The notes under the pieces are model-generated. The model saw only the letters and a program-made list of their open reading frames with translations. It was not told where the DNA came from and searched no databases. A DNA stretch of 64,000 bases from Anodontia alba (lineage: Eukaryota; Mollusca; Bivalvia; Lucinida; Lucinidae): assembly GCA_964016985.1 (NCBI GenBank), contig OZ024823.1, positions 130,158,112 to 130,222,111 on the forward strand. Reading direction: 5' to 3'. A program made the position numbers and the translations under genes. This document shows, piece by piece, positions 61,960-64,000 of the stretch (positions are counted from its first letter, which is position 1; every line of letters starts with the position of its first letter).

Positions 61960-62400
61960 GCCAGGGGTATTTGTGACCCCCTGGGCACTTGCTCTAGTTT
62001 GTTATCACATCTCCTGAGACCCCTGGTCCGAATTTTTTCAAAACTTGTCTGGGATGACAAATATGTGGCTGTCTTTGAATCTGTGACTTCCATTTTACTT
62101 AACACTGTTACAATCTTGTTATCCCATCTCCTTCAAGACCACTTGTCAGATTTTCTTTTAAAATTTGTCTGGGATGTTTCCCTGGTGGTCTTGTTGTGCA
62201 TGCCAAAATTTGGTGCAGGTCCATCAACAAATATGGCCATCGTCAGCCATCTTGAATTTTTCTCATCACATCTCCTCCATAGCCAGAGGAGGAATTTCAT
62301 CAAAATTTTGCATTTGGATTTCTCTCAACCCCTGTATGTGTCTCCGCAAAAATGATTCCAGTCCATCTACTAATATGGCCATCTTAGAAATTGGACTTCA
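61960..62400 (+). repeat. Three degenerate tandem units
   Basis: GTTATCACATCTCCTGAGAC (61999), GTTATCCCATCTCCTTCAAG (62117) and CTCATCACATCTCCTCCATA (62261) each precede a TTTTCAAAACTTGTCTGGGATG-like phrase. Frames of about 130 residues across it are translations of repeats and match nothing I know. Confidence 0.6.
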
Positions 62401-62446
62401 CCTTTACACTGTATCAATATGGTACCTTACCCCACCATGCTCCCAC

Positions 62447-62512
62447 CTCCCCCTGCCCTGCTCTGCCCTGCCCTGCTCTGCCCTATCTTGCCCCACCCCA
62501 CCCCACCAATCT
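62447..62512 (+). repeat. CCCTG/CTCTG microsatellite
   Basis: Alternating CCCTGCTCTG units grade into CCCCACCCCACC. Strong C bias on this strand. Confidence 0.8.
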
Positions 62513-62617
62513 ATTCATTTATCTCACCTTTTAAATAAAAAAAATATGGTGGAGTGACTGTAAAAATCCCAGGAAAGTCTGGTTGTTACTACTATTATAG
62601 AAATTCCTTGATTTAAT

Positions 62618-62723
62618 GCAAACAGTGTAGACCCTGATTGGATGCCACATTCTGTAGTATCTGATCTGTTTATGCACTGTTTGCCAATTACACTTTTGAG
62701 TGTTTCCAGACTAAGATGGGTTG
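62618..62723. mobile_element. Family F fragment
   Basis: GCAAACAGTGTAGACCCTGA..GGATGCCACATTCTG / GTAGTATCTGATC..CACTGTTTGCC, then GTTTCCAGACTAAGATGGGT. Right half of F only. Confidence 0.62.
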
Positions 62724-64000
62724 TTTAAGTTTGTTAATACCGCTTCTTAGTGTGATGACAAAACAATAAGACAGTGCAAGCAGTTTTGTACCTGCCATCA
62801 CCATTACACACTACTCCAGTAGGAAAAGCAGTTATAGAGGATCCTGAAACTATAACAAAGGTTGAGGATCATGCATCTATTACAGTTATTTGGCTAGTTC
62901 TGGGTTTTATCTAGTTCCGAATAAGTGAAAAATTCATCATCAAATACACGACAACAGTCAAATTTAAAAAGAAAACAATGGTATGGTTCTGTTGTTCATT
63001 TATTCTTCTTCATATATCAGAAAATAAGTATGGTAAATATAACCTTATTGAACAATATGATCCGATTTCCCCTAGCAACCCTACACATAACATAAATTTT
63101 GTAAATGTGTAAATAACATTTGCCTAGATAACCTTAAGTAGACAGTCAATTAAAACATTTGTTTATTCAACTATTGGGCAGAAAATACTTTCCAACATCT
63201 GCTTAAATGCTCCCTGCAAGGATTTTAAACAAAGTGCTTGTTTTCAATCATGAATATCACTAATTTGTGCATCTGATTTAGTCAGTGTCGGGTAAGGTAT
63301 TTACACACTGTGTTTAAAGGTGTGTAGATATTGATGAGAAGAGAAAATATGAGCCTCGTCATGAGATAACCTGCTTTATGACAAATGTGAACAACAAAGA
63401 CACATAGTTTGTGCATCTCGCAGTCTGATCAGCACCGATGTTGTTCGCTGTCTAGACAGTATAATACCTATTAAAACTTTCAAGACGAGCTAATCCGGCG
63501 CTGTGGCTGAGTTAGCCAGTCTATGGCTGAGTAGGCCAGTCTGTGTCTTACTTGGTGGAAAACCTAGAAGACAGGTCTTCTCATGTCGTCGCTTATATAT
63601 TATCTGCACTTTGACGAAGTAAGGGGAGACTTTAAAAGGGAATCACATGGAGCTAAACACCAGCTACAATTGGATTAATTAACACATAATTTTACTGCAA
63701 GCTTATTTTATTTTCGGGGTACAGAAGGGGGTAAAATAGGACCTTATGCTCATACTCCTGTCAACTTCTTAAACCTCGCTGAAATATTTTTATATTGGAA
63801 AGATTATTAAATCCAGAAAATTAATTTTCTGCGTAACACATAATACAAGTTAATAAAGTAATATATAGAGGCTGTTGCATTATCCAAGGGATTTTTTACA
63901 GATTCCTTATTCATTATTCAGAACTAGCAAAACTATTCGGAATTAGCCCAATCAGTGGTGTACTTCACAGTCATCGCAAGGGCAGATAACCAAAGGCGAA
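62724..64000. other. Unassigned DNA
   Basis: A possible U relic lies near 63410-63465 (GTGCATCTCGCAGTCTGATC..GTTCGCTGTCTAG). GTGGCTGAGTTAGCCAGTCT and a near copy (TATGGCTGAGTAGGCCAGTC) are adjacent at about 63502-63541. No gene recognised. Confidence 0.4.

Noticed and set aside
61951..62355. 134-residue plus-strand frame, with an overlapping 130-residue frame
   Set aside because: Lies over three degenerate tandem units, and the peptides repeat the same phrases. No protein family recognised.

Overview
This window looks like noncoding DNA from a large, repeat-rich animal genome, most probably a bivalve mollusc. The reasons are high AT content, no dense coding, no splice-linked exons, tRNA-headed SINEs, Penelope-like and LINE reverse-transcriptase relics, a mariner, and very many short fold-back elements of kinds I associate with bivalves. 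The species is inferred, not proved. I find no intact host gene, true tRNA, rRNA or CRISPR array. Every long reading frame I could interpret belongs to a decayed transposon or is a chance frame inside a repeat.

Family names used below are local labels. A: TTAA-flanked, ends CCCTTAAAGCGCC, arms with GCAGCAGACGAC. B: ends TACCGTATTTACCC. C: TTAA-flanked, ends CCCTTGTCCTGCTGAA, about 212 bp (15 copies; '+' means AATAAATTAAGATGCC comes first). D: about 275 bp, ends GAAAACAYRCCTAT, arms around GTGGGTACTCGTTAGAAC. E: ends TACGGTAAAT. F: TTAA-flanked, ends CCCATTGTA. G: TTAA-flanked, one end AGCATGCTGGGT. H: ends TCATAGCTCCAGATAAG. I: ends GGGCCCAGTTGTTCAAA. L and T: TA-flanked palindromes. N: ends CCCAGCA. 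S: ends TATTCGACCTAATTACCGCAC. U: GATCAGACTG hairpins. W: a small AAGGAAAGAATTTGCTCC palindrome. K, X and J: SINE-like retroposons. Q and P: dispersed modules around the reverse-transcriptase block. R, Y and Z: other dispersed repeats.

Layout. 0-15 kb: fold-back elements (A-D, G, T, U, N, W) separated by unassigned DNA. 15.6-16.2 kb: a 588-bp long-TIR element. 16.5-26.8 kb: retroelement graveyard, with a minus-strand Penelope-like RT (20.9-23.8 kb) split by a minus-strand LINE (21.85-23.26 kb), a separate plus-strand LINE (24.9-26.75 kb), and many Q and P fragments. 27.5-28.5 kb: short tandem duplications. 29-38 kb: S, B, C and F elements, SINEs, and a four-level nest at 34.4-37.0 kb (SINE in mariner in M in L). 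39.1-41.5 kb: a degenerate tandem array of about 160-190 bp units with a MITE inside. 41.7-58.9 kb: the densest fold-back zone, with repeated insertions into family H. 59.1-62.5 kb: three tandem-repeat arrays. 62.7-64 kb: nothing recognised.

The main biological interest lies in the architecture. One hairpin core (GCAAACAGTGTAGA..GATCAG..CTGATC..TCTACACTGTTTGC) recurs inside several fold-back families with unrelated termini. A second core (GTGGGTACTCRTTAGAA) is shared by D and H, with a weaker match in S. Several insertions can be ordered in time from exact target-site duplications.
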